Assembly: GCA_047639615.1 (NCBI GenBank)
Contig: JBLIOL010000013.1
Coordinates: 1 to 33,754 of the forward strand
DNA length: 33,754 nt
Direction of reading: 5' to 3'
From: CAYWNK01 sp047639615
Lineage (GTDB): Bacteria > Planctomycetota > UBA1135 > GCA-002686595
The notes beneath the pieces were generated by a model. That model was not told the DNA's origin, searched no databases, and saw nothing but the letters and a program-made list of their open reading frames with translations. Shown in pieces: positions 16,083-22,785 of this stretch. The position numbers and the translations under genes were made by a program. Position 1 is the stretch's first letter; each line of letters opens with the position of its first letter.

Positions 16083-17228
16083 GTGCCTCGTCGCCTACTA
16101 ACCGGCCTGCGTGCCGCCTTCGCTCTCTGTCTCGGCCTAGCCGTGCTCGGAGCGAATGCGGTCAACGCGGAGGACCCCCTATCGGAAGCCTCGCTCGAGC
16201 GCATGACCAGCATCGAGGACGGCTTTAAACAGTCGATCTCCCTCTGGCGCACCGAACAGAAAGAGGCCATGGACAAGGCCATCAAAGCCGGCGGACCGAT
16301 TCCCGCCATGGCTATGATGCCGCCCGCGGAACTCTTCATGGTCGCGATCAAGGATTGCGAGGGCGCCGCTGCCACCTACGCTGGCAAGTCCGACGCGATT
16401 CCCTTCCTGCTCTGGATCACCCGGAACGGGCCGTCAGCTGGAGCGACTAAAGAGGTCAAGGCAGCTGTCGAGACCCTCGGTGCCGCGCACCTGGGTAGCG
16501 AGCACATGAGCGCTGCACCCGAGGCCTTGGCCTCGGCCGCGGCCATACTCGGCGACGACCTGGCGAGCTCCCTGCTCCGGCAGCTAGCCCTGGAGAACCC
16601 AAACCCCGACGTGCAAGCCGGCGCCTACTTCGTGCTCCTGCGCCAGACGCTCGCTGAGAGCAAGCTCGGATCCCCCGCCTACAAGACTGCGCGCGAGACC
16701 CTGCTGACCGCCAAGGCTCGCTGCAAGGACGGCGAGCTCGCTGCACGTATTCAAGCCGCTGTCGATGCCCGCGAGGGTTTGACCGACGGCTCGATCGCAC
16801 CGGACATCAGCGGTGTAGACATGGACGGCGTGTCCTTCAAGCTCTCGGACTACAAGGGCAAGATCATCATGCTCGACTTCTGGGGCGATTGGTGAGGCCC
16901 CTGCCGTGCGCTTTACGATCACGAGCGGTCGCTCGTGAATAAAATGTCGGAACGTCCCTTCGCACTCATCGGTGTGAACTCGGATAAGAACCTCGAGAAA
17001 GCACGCCAGATCATCAAGGACAAGAACTTGAACTGGCGCTCCTTCCAGAACAAACCCGAAGGTGCCGAGTCCAAGATCTCGACCGAGTGGGCCCTCAAAG
17101 GCTGGCCCACCCTGATCGTGATCGACGAAAACATGCGCATCAAGTACCGCGGTCACAACGGCCACCAGGCCTCCGAGATTGCGATCAAGCTGGTCGCAGA
17201 ACTCGAAGCCAAGACCAAGGGCCGCTAG
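16083..17228 (+). CDS. TlpA/thioredoxin-like exported selenoprotein (in-frame TGA = Sec271)
   Basis: 381 residues when the TGA at 16893-16895 is read as selenocysteine. The start is GTG 16083: AAGGA lies 6 bp upstream and it gives a clean signal peptide (MPRRLLTGLR...NAVNA, cleaved after about residue 29). An in-frame ATG at 16032 is inside the previous gene. Residues 30-240 are helical and unassigned. The thioredoxin/TlpA domain begins near 245: GKIIMLDFWGDW-U271-GPC274-RALYDHERSLV, then FALIGVNSDKN, WRSFQNKPEG and the cis-Pro GWPTLIVID. UGPC replaces the CGPC redox motif and the frame continues in perfect register for 110 codons to a TAG. A SECIS-like hairpin follows. The expected role is thiol-disulfide or peroxide redox chemistry outside the cytoplasm. 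Ordinary annotation would split it into ORFs ending at 16895 and starting at 16935. Confidence 0.9.
16893..16938 (+). promoter_or_regulatory. Sec codon and bacterial SECIS-like hairpin
   Basis: TGA at 16893-16895. Downstream, 16919-16926 (TCACGAGC) pairs perfectly with 16931-16938 (GCTCGTGA) around the four-base loop GGTC at 16927-16930. The loop starts 31 bases after the TGA, inside the usual 16-37 range, with G in the first two loop positions. GGTC is also the apical loop core of the E. coli fdhF SECIS bound by SelB. The hairpin lies within the coding frame, as bacterial SECIS elements do. Confidence 0.85.
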
Positions 17229-17248
17229 CCCCCGACGGAGTCGACAAT

Positions 17249-17291
17249 AAACCGCGCCGGATGGCCACTCTGTGGCGATCCGGCGCGGTTT
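17249..17291. terminator. Strong bidirectional hairpin, probable terminator
   Basis: AAACCGCGCCGGAT (17249-17262) pairs perfectly with ATCCGGCGCGGTTT (17278-17291). Inside, GCCAC (17264-17268) pairs with GTGGC (17272-17276) around a TCT loop. It lies 20 bp after the selenoprotein stop. The A/T ends give a short T run on each strand (TTTGCGTTT on plus, TTTATTGT on minus), so it can serve the plus-strand operon and, from the other side, the trp operon read-through. Confidence 0.8.
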
Positions 17292-17305
17292 GCGTTTGAG
17301 AGCAG

Positions 17306-17562
17306 GTTGGGACCGACGGTGCCCGGCCGGTGGCCGGTGGCCGGTGGCCGGTGGCCGGTGGCCGGTGGCCGGTGGCTGGTGGCCGGTGGCTGGCGATTGG
17401 AGGGTCGAGACTGGTCGGAAGCCAGAGGGCTGATCGCGGGTGCTGAGCACCGGCTCCGGCGCTCACAATCCTCAGCTCCAGCGGACCGCCCTAACGCCCT
17501 GCTCCAACCCGACCTCCCCATCGCCAGCAACCGGCCTCCGGCCGGGCAACTGCGGTCCCAAC
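17306..17562. repeat. Palindromic element, copy B (same family as 10112-10573)
   Basis: The outer ends are inverted copies: GTTGGGACCG at 17306-17315 and CGGTCCCAAC at 17553-17562. These are followed inward by GCCCGGCCGG and then GGCTGGCGATTGGAGG (left) or TGCTGGCGATGGGGAGG (right arm, read on minus). The right arm matches copy A for about 80 bp, including GGGCG.TCCGCTGGAGCTGAG and CGCCGGAGCCGG. The two arms nearly meet in the middle, so the central ~200 bp of copy A are missing here. It sits between convergent genes, as copy A does. The remainder of the 17229-17618 gap holds the hairpin upstream and nothing recognisable downstream. Confidence 0.8.
17325..17394. repeat. Tandem heptamer array (10 x GGCCGGT) in the left arm of copy B
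   Basis: Ten consecutive 7-bp units: seven GGCCGGT, then GGCTGGT, GGCCGGT and GGCTGGC. The corresponding part of the other three arms (right arm of B, both arms of A) holds only about three heptamers, so this is a local expansion, probably by slippage. No coding frame is implied. Confidence 0.9.
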
Positions 17563-17618
17563 CGGCCTGACCCCCAGCCAGCGAAGCGGCTCCGCTCCAC
17601 CTCCGGTCGAACCAGCGA

Positions 17619-18437
17619 CTAACCGAGCAACTCCGCCACATACGCACGTGCGGCCGCGGCACCAGCTCCCGCGGCATCCGTACCTGGCGGGCAGGCACTC
17701 ACGGCGGCGTGTATGCGCTCCACCATGGCACTGCCGACGATGGCTAGCTCCGCCGTCCCGGCGAGCGCACGCACTTGACTAGCCGAGCGAATGCCGAAGC
17801 CCACGCCCAAGGGCATGCCTCCTGCCGCCGCGCGCACGCGCTCTAGGTAGGCCCCGCCGTCCTGCTCCAAGTCCGTGTTGCCGCCGGTGACGCCCACGCG
17901 TCCGACCACGTAGAGGAAGCCGCGGCTAGCCTCTGCGGCGCGCGTAATGCGCTCCTCGCTGGTCGTAGGTGTCACGAAGAAGACCGGGTCCAAGTGCACG
18001 GCGTCGCAGACTTCCTGCAAAGGCGCAGCCTCCTCCACCGGAAGGTCGGGGATCAGCACCCCATCCATGCCCGCGTCGGCCAGGGCTTGCCCGGTCTGGC
18101 GCAGGCCGCCCGACAGCAGCGGGTTGAGATAGCTGAAGGCAAGCAGCGGCAAGGCTCCGCCCTGGGAACGATAGCGGCGCACCAGCGCCAGTATGCCGGA
18201 CAGCTGTGTGCCCTGCTCCAGGGAGCGCTGAGCCGCGGCCTGCAACACGGGACCATCGGCGATGGGATCGCTGAAGGGGATGCCGAGCTCGACCACGCTG
18301 GCACCGGCTTCTTCCAGTGCATGAAGCACGGCCAAAGTGGTGGCGAGGCCGCCGTCACCGGCTGTGATATAGGGAGCCAGCCCGACGCGCTCTTTTGCGC
18401 GCAGGCCGGCGAGGGCTACTTCCAATCGCGAACTCAC
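17619..18437 (-). CDS. trpA: Tryptophan synthase alpha chain
   Basis: 272 residues from the GTG at 18437, chosen because GGGAGG lies 6 bp upstream and the GTG overlaps the trpB stop (GTGA). The TIM barrel cleaves indole-3-glycerol phosphate to indole and passes indole to TrpB. Catalytic E50 (VVELGIPFSDP) and D61 (PIADGP) are present, with the LIPDLPVEE, FFVTPTTSEERI, GVTGG and GFGIRSASQV segments of the phosphate-binding region. It is the last gene of the trp operon and ends about 57 bp from the palindromic element. A frame extension upstream to 18539 is only open sequence inside trpB. Confidence 0.96.
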   Translation of the reverse strand: MSSRLEVALAGLRAKERVGLAPYITAGDGGLATTLAVLHALEEAGASVVELGIPFSDPIADGPVLQAAAQRSLEQGTQLSGILALVRRYRSQGGALPLLAFSYLNPLLSGGLRQTGQALADAGMDGVLIPDLPVEEAAPLQEVCDAVHLDPVFFVTPTTSEERITRAAEASRGFLYVVGRVGVTGGNTDLEQDGGAYLERVRAAAGGMPLGVGFGIRSASQVRALAGTAELAIVGSAMVERIHAAVSACPPGTDAAGAGAAAARAYVAELLG

Positions 18438-19648
18438 TCTGAACCTCCCTGATCTTTGGTTCCTAGTTGCTCCAGAATCGTAGCCAAGTCCTTGTCCCCA
18501 CGACCGGAGAGATTCAGCAGCACTCGCTTGCCTTCCCATTCCGACCGCTCCTGCAGCAACCAGCCCAGGGCATGGGACGACTCCAGGGCCGCCAGAATGC
18601 CCTCCGTGCGTGCCAAGGCTTGGAATCCTCGCAGGGCGGCAGTATCGGTTGCGTAGGTGTAGCTCGCCCTACCCGTGGCCAGGAGGTGCGCGTGTTCCGG
18701 TCCAACCGCCGGGTAGTCGAGCCCGGCAGAGACGGAGTGGGTGCGCTCTACCTGGCCATGCTCGTCCTGCAACAGCCAGGTTTCGCAACCGTGCAAGACT
18801 CCCGGACGGCCGCCCGCGAAGCGCGCCGCGTGCTCGCCCGTGGCTAAGGAACGACCGCCCGCCTCCACACCGATGAGCGCCACCTGGGCGTCATCAAGGA
18901 ACCCGCGGAAGAGCCCGATGGCGTTGCTACCGCCGCCCACGCAGGCCACGGCCAGGTCCGGCAAACCGCCCGCTTGTGCCAGCACCTGCCGGCGCGCCTC
19001 GCGCCCGATGACCTCATGGAATTCTGCCACCAGTGAGGGAAAGGGATGCGGGCCGAGCGCGCTGCCCAGCAGGTAGTGCGTACCGCCGGGGTCCCCTACC
19101 CAATCGCGCATGGCCTCGTTGATGGCGTCCTTGAGCGTCGCCTGCCCATGCTCCACCTGCACGATCGTGGCCCCGAGCAATTCCATGCGCTGGATATTCG
19201 GCGCCTGACGCGCAGCGTCCACGGAACCCATGTAGATCACACACTCGAGCCCGAGCAAGGCGCATACGGTAGCCGTCGCCACGCCGTGCTGGCCCGCCCC
19301 GGTCTCGGCCACAATGCGGCGCTTGCCCATGCGCTGGGCAAGCAGCGCTTGCCCCAAGGCGTTGTTGATCTTGTGCGCGCCCGTGTGCAGCAAGTCCTCA
19401 CGCTTGATCCACAGCTCGCAGCCCAGCTCGGCGCCTAAGCGCAGGGCGGGGAAGAGCGGTGTCTCGCGACCTGCGAAGTCACGCAGTAGCTGCTCCAGCC
19501 GCCCCGTAAATTCGTCATCCACGCGCGCTTCGAGCCAGGCCTGCTCCAGCTCAAAGAGGTTGGCCATCAGGGTCTCGGGCGCGTAGCAGCCGCCGAAGTC
19601 GCCGAAGCGCGTGGGGGCTTGAAAGACGTCAGGTGATTTGGGATTCAT
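18434..19648 (-). CDS. trpB: Tryptophan synthase beta chain
   Basis: 404 residues, normal length. The PLP-dependent beta-replacement of serine with indole uses K93 in HTGAHKINNALGQ. Other hallmarks are FGGCYAPETLM, KREDLLHTG, AETGAGQHGVATATV, the phosphate-binding GGGSNAIG and SAGLDYPAVGPEHA. The ATG is preceded by the decamer repeat array rather than a recognisable Shine-Dalgarno. The stop overlaps the trpA start by 4 bp (GTGA). TrpB forms the alpha2-beta2 complex with TrpA in the cytoplasm. Confidence 0.97.
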   Translation of the reverse strand: MNPKSPDVFQAPTRFGDFGGCYAPETLMANLFELEQAWLEARVDDEFTGRLEQLLRDFAGRETPLFPALRLGAELGCELWIKREDLLHTGAHKINNALGQALLAQRMGKRRIVAETGAGQHGVATATVCALLGLECVIYMGSVDAARQAPNIQRMELLGATIVQVEHGQATLKDAINEAMRDWVGDPGGTHYLLGSALGPHPFPSLVAEFHEVIGREARRQVLAQAGGLPDLAVACVGGGSNAIGLFRGFLDDAQVALIGVEAGGRSLATGEHAARFAGGRPGVLHGCETWLLQDEHGQVERTHSVSAGLDYPAVGPEHAHLLATGRASYTYATDTAALRGFQALARTEGILAALESSHALGWLLQERSEWEGKRVLLNLSGRGDKDLATILEQLGTKDQGGSE

Positions 19649-19650
19649 GG

Positions 19651-19730
19651 GTTAGCCGTGGTTAGCCGTAGTTAGCCGTAGTTAGCCGTAGTTAGCCGTA
19701 GTTAGCCGTGGTTAGCCGTGGTTGGCTGTG
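19651..19730. repeat. Decamer tandem repeat between trpF and trpB
   Basis: Eight contiguous 10-bp units with consensus GTTAGCCGTA/G; the last is degenerate (GTTGGCTGTG). The final two units encode the C-terminus and stop of trpF, the other six fill the trpF-trpB spacer. Read on the mRNA strand each unit contains TAA, and because 10 is not a multiple of 3, stops occur in all frames every 30 bp. Likely slippage-generated. Confidence 0.92.
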
Positions 19731-20350
19731 AGGGCCGCCGCGGCCCGCTGCAAATAGTCACGCACGAGCTCCGGGTGCTTCACGCCGGGCTCCTGTTCCA
19801 ATCGGGACGAGGCATCCACGCCAAGAGGTCGCACGCGCGCAATACGCTCGGCAACGCACTCTGGGTCCAAGCCGCCGGCCAATAGACAGGGAGCTTGGGT
19901 CACCAGTTGGGCGGCCTGCTCCAGGTCCACGGACAGCCCACTGCCACCGGCGCTGGAGGGATGATCGAGTACGAAGGCGCTGGCCGTTCCCGCCCAACGC
20001 TGCAATTCTTCGGCTCCGCCTGCGGTCACAGCCACACGCCGCAGGACCGGCACGGGAAAGCCTTCGAAGTCAGCCGGAGTCTCGTCACCGCAAAGCTGCA
20101 CGCTACTCACTCCCGTGAGCGCGACCCACGCAGCCAACTGTGTAGCAGGAACGTCTACGACGACCAGCACAGTCAACGCCGAGTCCCCCACAGGCGTCAC
20201 CAACTCAGCGATGCTCACCAGCTCCACACTGCGCGGACTAGGCGCATAGTGCACAAAGCCCAGGGCGTCCGCGCCGCAGGCCAGGGCGTGCTGCACATCC
20301 TCGGCTCGGGTCAGGCCGCAGACCTTAAGCCGCGGAATACTAGTGAGCAT
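19712..20350 (-). CDS. trpF: Phosphoribosylanthranilate isomerase
   Basis: 212 residues from the ATG at 20350, which has GGGAGG 6 bp upstream and overlaps the trpC end by 11 bp; an upstream extension in frame lies wholly within trpC. The TIM barrel catalyses the Amadori rearrangement of PRA to CdRP. The general base C11 (RLKVCGLT) and general acid D129 (FVLDHPSSAGGSG) are present, with GFVHYAPSPR and LAGGLDPECV. The last residues and the TAA fall in the decamer repeat, so the exact C-terminus (ALTANHG) is set by the repeat. Fourth enzyme step of the pathway. Confidence 0.95.
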   Translation of the reverse strand: MLTSIPRLKVCGLTRAEDVQHALACGADALGFVHYAPSPRSVELVSIAELVTPVGDSALTVLVVVDVPATQLAAWVALTGVSSVQLCGDETPADFEGFPVPVLRRVAVTAGGAEELQRWAGTASAFVLDHPSSAGGSGLSVDLEQAAQLVTQAPCLLAGGLDPECVAERIARVRPLGVDASSRLEQEPGVKHPELVRDYLQRAAAALTANHG

Positions 20351-21143
20351 CCAGCGCCTCCCGCCATTGGCGCAGGGTCTCTGCAGGATCACCCGTACGC
20401 ATCAGCGCCTCGCCCACCAGGGCCGCGTCCGCGCCAGCCGCACGCACGCGTCGCAGTTCCTCCAACCCGCGCACACCGCTCTCGGCCACACGCACGGGGC
20501 CGCCCTCTGGCACCAGCGGCAGCAAGCGTTCGATGTTGGCCACGTCCACTACGAAGCTGGTCAGGTCGCGCGCGTTAATCCCAATCAGGTCAGGATCCAC
20601 CGCCAGCGAGCGTTCCAACTCCTCTTCGTTGTGCGCCTCCACCAAGGTCGCCAGGCCAGCCTCCGCCGCCAAACTACGCAGCTCCTGCAGCTGCTGCCCG
20701 GGCAAGCACACGGCCATGAGCAGAATCGCGTCCGCGCCCATGCCCACGCTCTCGAGCACCATGCCCTCGTCCAGAATAAAGTCCTTGCGCAGACGCGGCA
20801 AACCAGCAGCCGCCACCCGCGCGAGATCATCGGCGCAACCGTCGAAGTGATCCTGCTCGGTCAGAACACTGACCGCATTGGCGCCGCCTTGTGCATAGGA
20901 CTTGGCCCGGCCAAGGAGGTCGACCTCACTCGAGATTGAGCCCGCCGAAGGCGAAGCGCGTTTGCATTCAGCGATGAATCCAAACTTCGGCCCGCTGAAA
21001 GCGTCCACGAAACGCGTACGGCGCGCGTGCTCCGCTTGCAGATCGCGGCGCAGGTCCGTCACGCTACGCAACTGCCGGCGCGCGAGAGCGCGTTCGCGAA
21101 CGGCCGCCAAGATCGGGTCCAACCGTGTGCCCGTAGAGCTCAC
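20340..21143 (-). CDS. trpC: Indole-3-glycerol phosphate synthase
   Basis: 267 residues from the GTG at 21143, which overlaps the trpD stop (GTGA). The alternative frame start at 21173 lies inside trpD. TrpC closes the indole ring of CdRP with loss of CO2 and water. Diagnostic segments are IAECKRASPSAGSI with the catalytic Lys, VLTEQDHFDG, RKDFILDEG (Lys/Asp), GINARDLTSFVVD and VAESGVR, then GEALMR at the end. It is separate from trpF, unlike the fused enterobacterial enzyme, and its stop overlaps the trpF start. Confidence 0.96.
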   Translation of the reverse strand: MSSTGTRLDPILAAVRERALARRQLRSVTDLRRDLQAEHARRTRFVDAFSGPKFGFIAECKRASPSAGSISSEVDLLGRAKSYAQGGANAVSVLTEQDHFDGCADDLARVAAAGLPRLRKDFILDEGMVLESVGMGADAILLMAVCLPGQQLQELRSLAAEAGLATLVEAHNEEELERSLAVDPDLIGINARDLTSFVVDVANIERLLPLVPEGGPVRVAESGVRGLEELRRVRAAGADAALVGEALMRTGDPAETLRQWREALDAH

Positions 21144-22156
21144 TGGGTCACCGCCTGGGTCAGAGCCACCCACTGGGCCAAGCGTGCCTTGGCCAAGCCA
21201 CTGTCGATGGCTTCCGCCGCGCGACGCACACCCTCGAGCGCATCCGCTGCCACACCCGCCACCACCAACGCAGCCGCCGTGTTGTAGAGCAAGGCGTCAC
21301 GCAAGGGCCCGCCATCACCATCGAGCAGCTTGTGCAGCAGGCCCAGATTCGCCTGAGCATCTCCACCAGCCAAGGCCGACACGGGCGCACGCTCCAAGCC
21401 CAGGCTCTGCGGCTCCAACCCAAACGCAGGCATATCCCCCACGGACTGGGTCTGGTTGCCAGGCTCGAGAGTTAGCTCATCCGCACCGCCCGCCCCATGC
21501 ACCACCAGCGCACGCGCATGCCCCAGGTGCTCAAGAATCTGCGCGTAGTCGTCCATGCGCGAACTATCAGCGATGCCAAGCACCTGCCGCCGCACTCGCC
21601 CCGGGTTGGCCAAGGGCCCGAGCAGATTGAAGATCGTGCGCACACCCAGGCTGCGACGCACCGGCCCGGCGAAGGCCATGGAGGGGTGATAGTAGGGCGC
21701 GTGCAAATAGGTGATGCCCACATCTTCGAGCACCGTGCGCGCCGCCTCCGGGCTGAGTTCGAGCACGATGCCGCAGGCCTCCAGCAAATCCGCGCTGCCG
21801 CAGGAGCTGGAGACGCTGCGGTTGCCGTGCTTAATCACCCGCGCTCCAGCGGATGCAGCCACCAGAGCCGAAGCCGTGGAGAGATTGAAGCTCCCGAGTC
21901 CGTCGCCGCCCGTGCCGCAGGTGTCGATGGCATCCTCGAAGCTGTGTTCAAAGGGACGCGCTTGAGAGCGCAAAGCCTCCGCCGCACCGAGCACCTCGGG
22001 CATGCTCTCGCGCCGATTAGCCAGGGCCACCAGAAAGCCCGCCAACTGCGCCGTATCCGGCTGCTCCGTCAGAGCCGCCGTAAAGACTTCGCGACTCTGC
22101 TCGCGGGTGAGTTCCCCGCCCGCATGCACATACTGAAAGGCCTCGAGCAAGTTCAT
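21140..22156 (-). CDS. trpD: Anthranilate phosphoribosyltransferase
   Basis: 338 residues from the ATG at 22156, which overlaps the trpG stop (ATGA); open frame to 22351 is shadow of trpG. The enzyme transfers phosphoribosyl from PRPP to anthranilate. The PRPP-binding DTCGTGGDGLGSFNLST, then KHGNRSVSSSCGSADLLEACG, the PYYHPSMA..RRSLGVRTIFNLLGPLANP anthranilate-site block and HGAGGADE are all present. It is not fused to the amidotransferase, which is a separate gene here. Cytoplasmic. Confidence 0.97.
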   Translation of the reverse strand: MNLLEAFQYVHAGGELTREQSREVFTAALTEQPDTAQLAGFLVALANRRESMPEVLGAAEALRSQARPFEHSFEDAIDTCGTGGDGLGSFNLSTASALVAASAGARVIKHGNRSVSSSCGSADLLEACGIVLELSPEAARTVLEDVGITYLHAPYYHPSMAFAGPVRRSLGVRTIFNLLGPLANPGRVRRQVLGIADSSRMDDYAQILEHLGHARALVVHGAGGADELTLEPGNQTQSVGDMPAFGLEPQSLGLERAPVSALAGGDAQANLGLLHKLLDGDGGPLRDALLYNTAAALVVAGVAADALEGVRRAAEAIDSGLAKARLAQWVALTQAVTQ

Positions 22157-22785
22157 TGCACCGGCTCCTGCCCCACGGCGGCTAGGGCGCGCTGCATGGC
22201 TTCGGGCTCGATGGTTTGTCCCACCAGCCGCAGGAAATTCGCCAGCACCTTCGGCCCTAGAGGCGAGAGGATCGACTCCGGGTGAAACTGCACGCCGTAG
22301 CGCGGCAGGTGCTTGTGGCGCACACCCATGATCAGCCCATCGGCGGTCCAAGCCGTGCGTTCCAGGTCAGCGGGCAAGCTCTCCGCCTGCGCACGCAGGG
22401 AGTGATAGCGTCCACAATCGAAGGGATTCGGCAAGCCCTCGAAGAGCCCAGCCCCATCGTGGCTCACGGGCGAGGCCTTGCCGTGCACCGGAGCTTGGTC
22501 GATCTCGAGTTCGCCGCCCGCGCTGAGCACCAGTGCCTGATGCCCCAGACACACGCCCATCAAAGGCAGCTCCTTGGGCATGCTCGCCAGGATCTCCATG
22601 CACACCCCGGCGCCCTCCGGGCGACCGGGTCCCGGCGAGAGCACGATCGCTTCCGGTCCGAGCGCGAGCATCTCCGCCACGCCCATGGCGTCGTTGCGCA
22701 GCACCTCCACCTCGGCGCCCAGCACCGCTAGGGCCTGATAGAGATTGAAAGTGAAGGAGTCGTAGTTATCGATCAGAAGGATCAT
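22153..22785 (-). CDS. trpG: Anthranilate synthase component II (glutamine amidotransferase)
   Basis: 210 residues. A class I glutamine amidotransferase that feeds ammonia to TrpE. The catalytic triad is C79 (GVCLGHQ), H168 and E170 (QFHPES). Other family segments are IDNYDSFTFNLYQ, LSPGPGRPEGAG and GRYHSLRA. It could also serve p-aminobenzoate synthesis (PabA), but its position between trpE and trpD, with 4-bp ATGA overlaps on both sides, assigns it to tryptophan. The C-terminal extension after FLRLVG is short and variable. Confidence 0.95.
   Translation of the reverse strand: MILLIDNYDSFTFNLYQALAVLGAEVEVLRNDAMGVAEMLALGPEAIVLSPGPGRPEGAGVCMEILASMPKELPLMGVCLGHQALVLSAGGELEIDQAPVHGKASPVSHDGAGLFEGLPNPFDCGRYHSLRAQAESLPADLERTAWTADGLIMGVRHKHLPRYGVQFHPESILSPLGPKVLANFLRLVGQTIEPEAMQRALAAVGQEPVQ

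Noticed and set aside
16032..16895. The thioredoxin-like gene as a truncated pseudogene ended by a nonsense mutation
   Set aside because: The TGA is exactly at a redox Cys position, the frame continues intact for 110 codons with conserved residues, and a SECIS-like hairpin follows. Recoding explains this better than decay.
16935..17228. Separate 97-residue gene starting at GTG 16935
   Set aside because: The GTG is the last part of the SECIS stem, has no Shine-Dalgarno, and the product would be half a thioredoxin fold.
17307..17570. Small ORFs rich in Gly-Arg-Trp or Pro-Ala-Thr on both strands
   Set aside because: They are translations of the heptamer repeat and the palindrome arms, with no ribosome site or conserved protein feature.
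19651..19730. CRISPR array
   Set aside because: Units are 10 bp with no spacers and no cas genes nearby; it is a simple tandem repeat.
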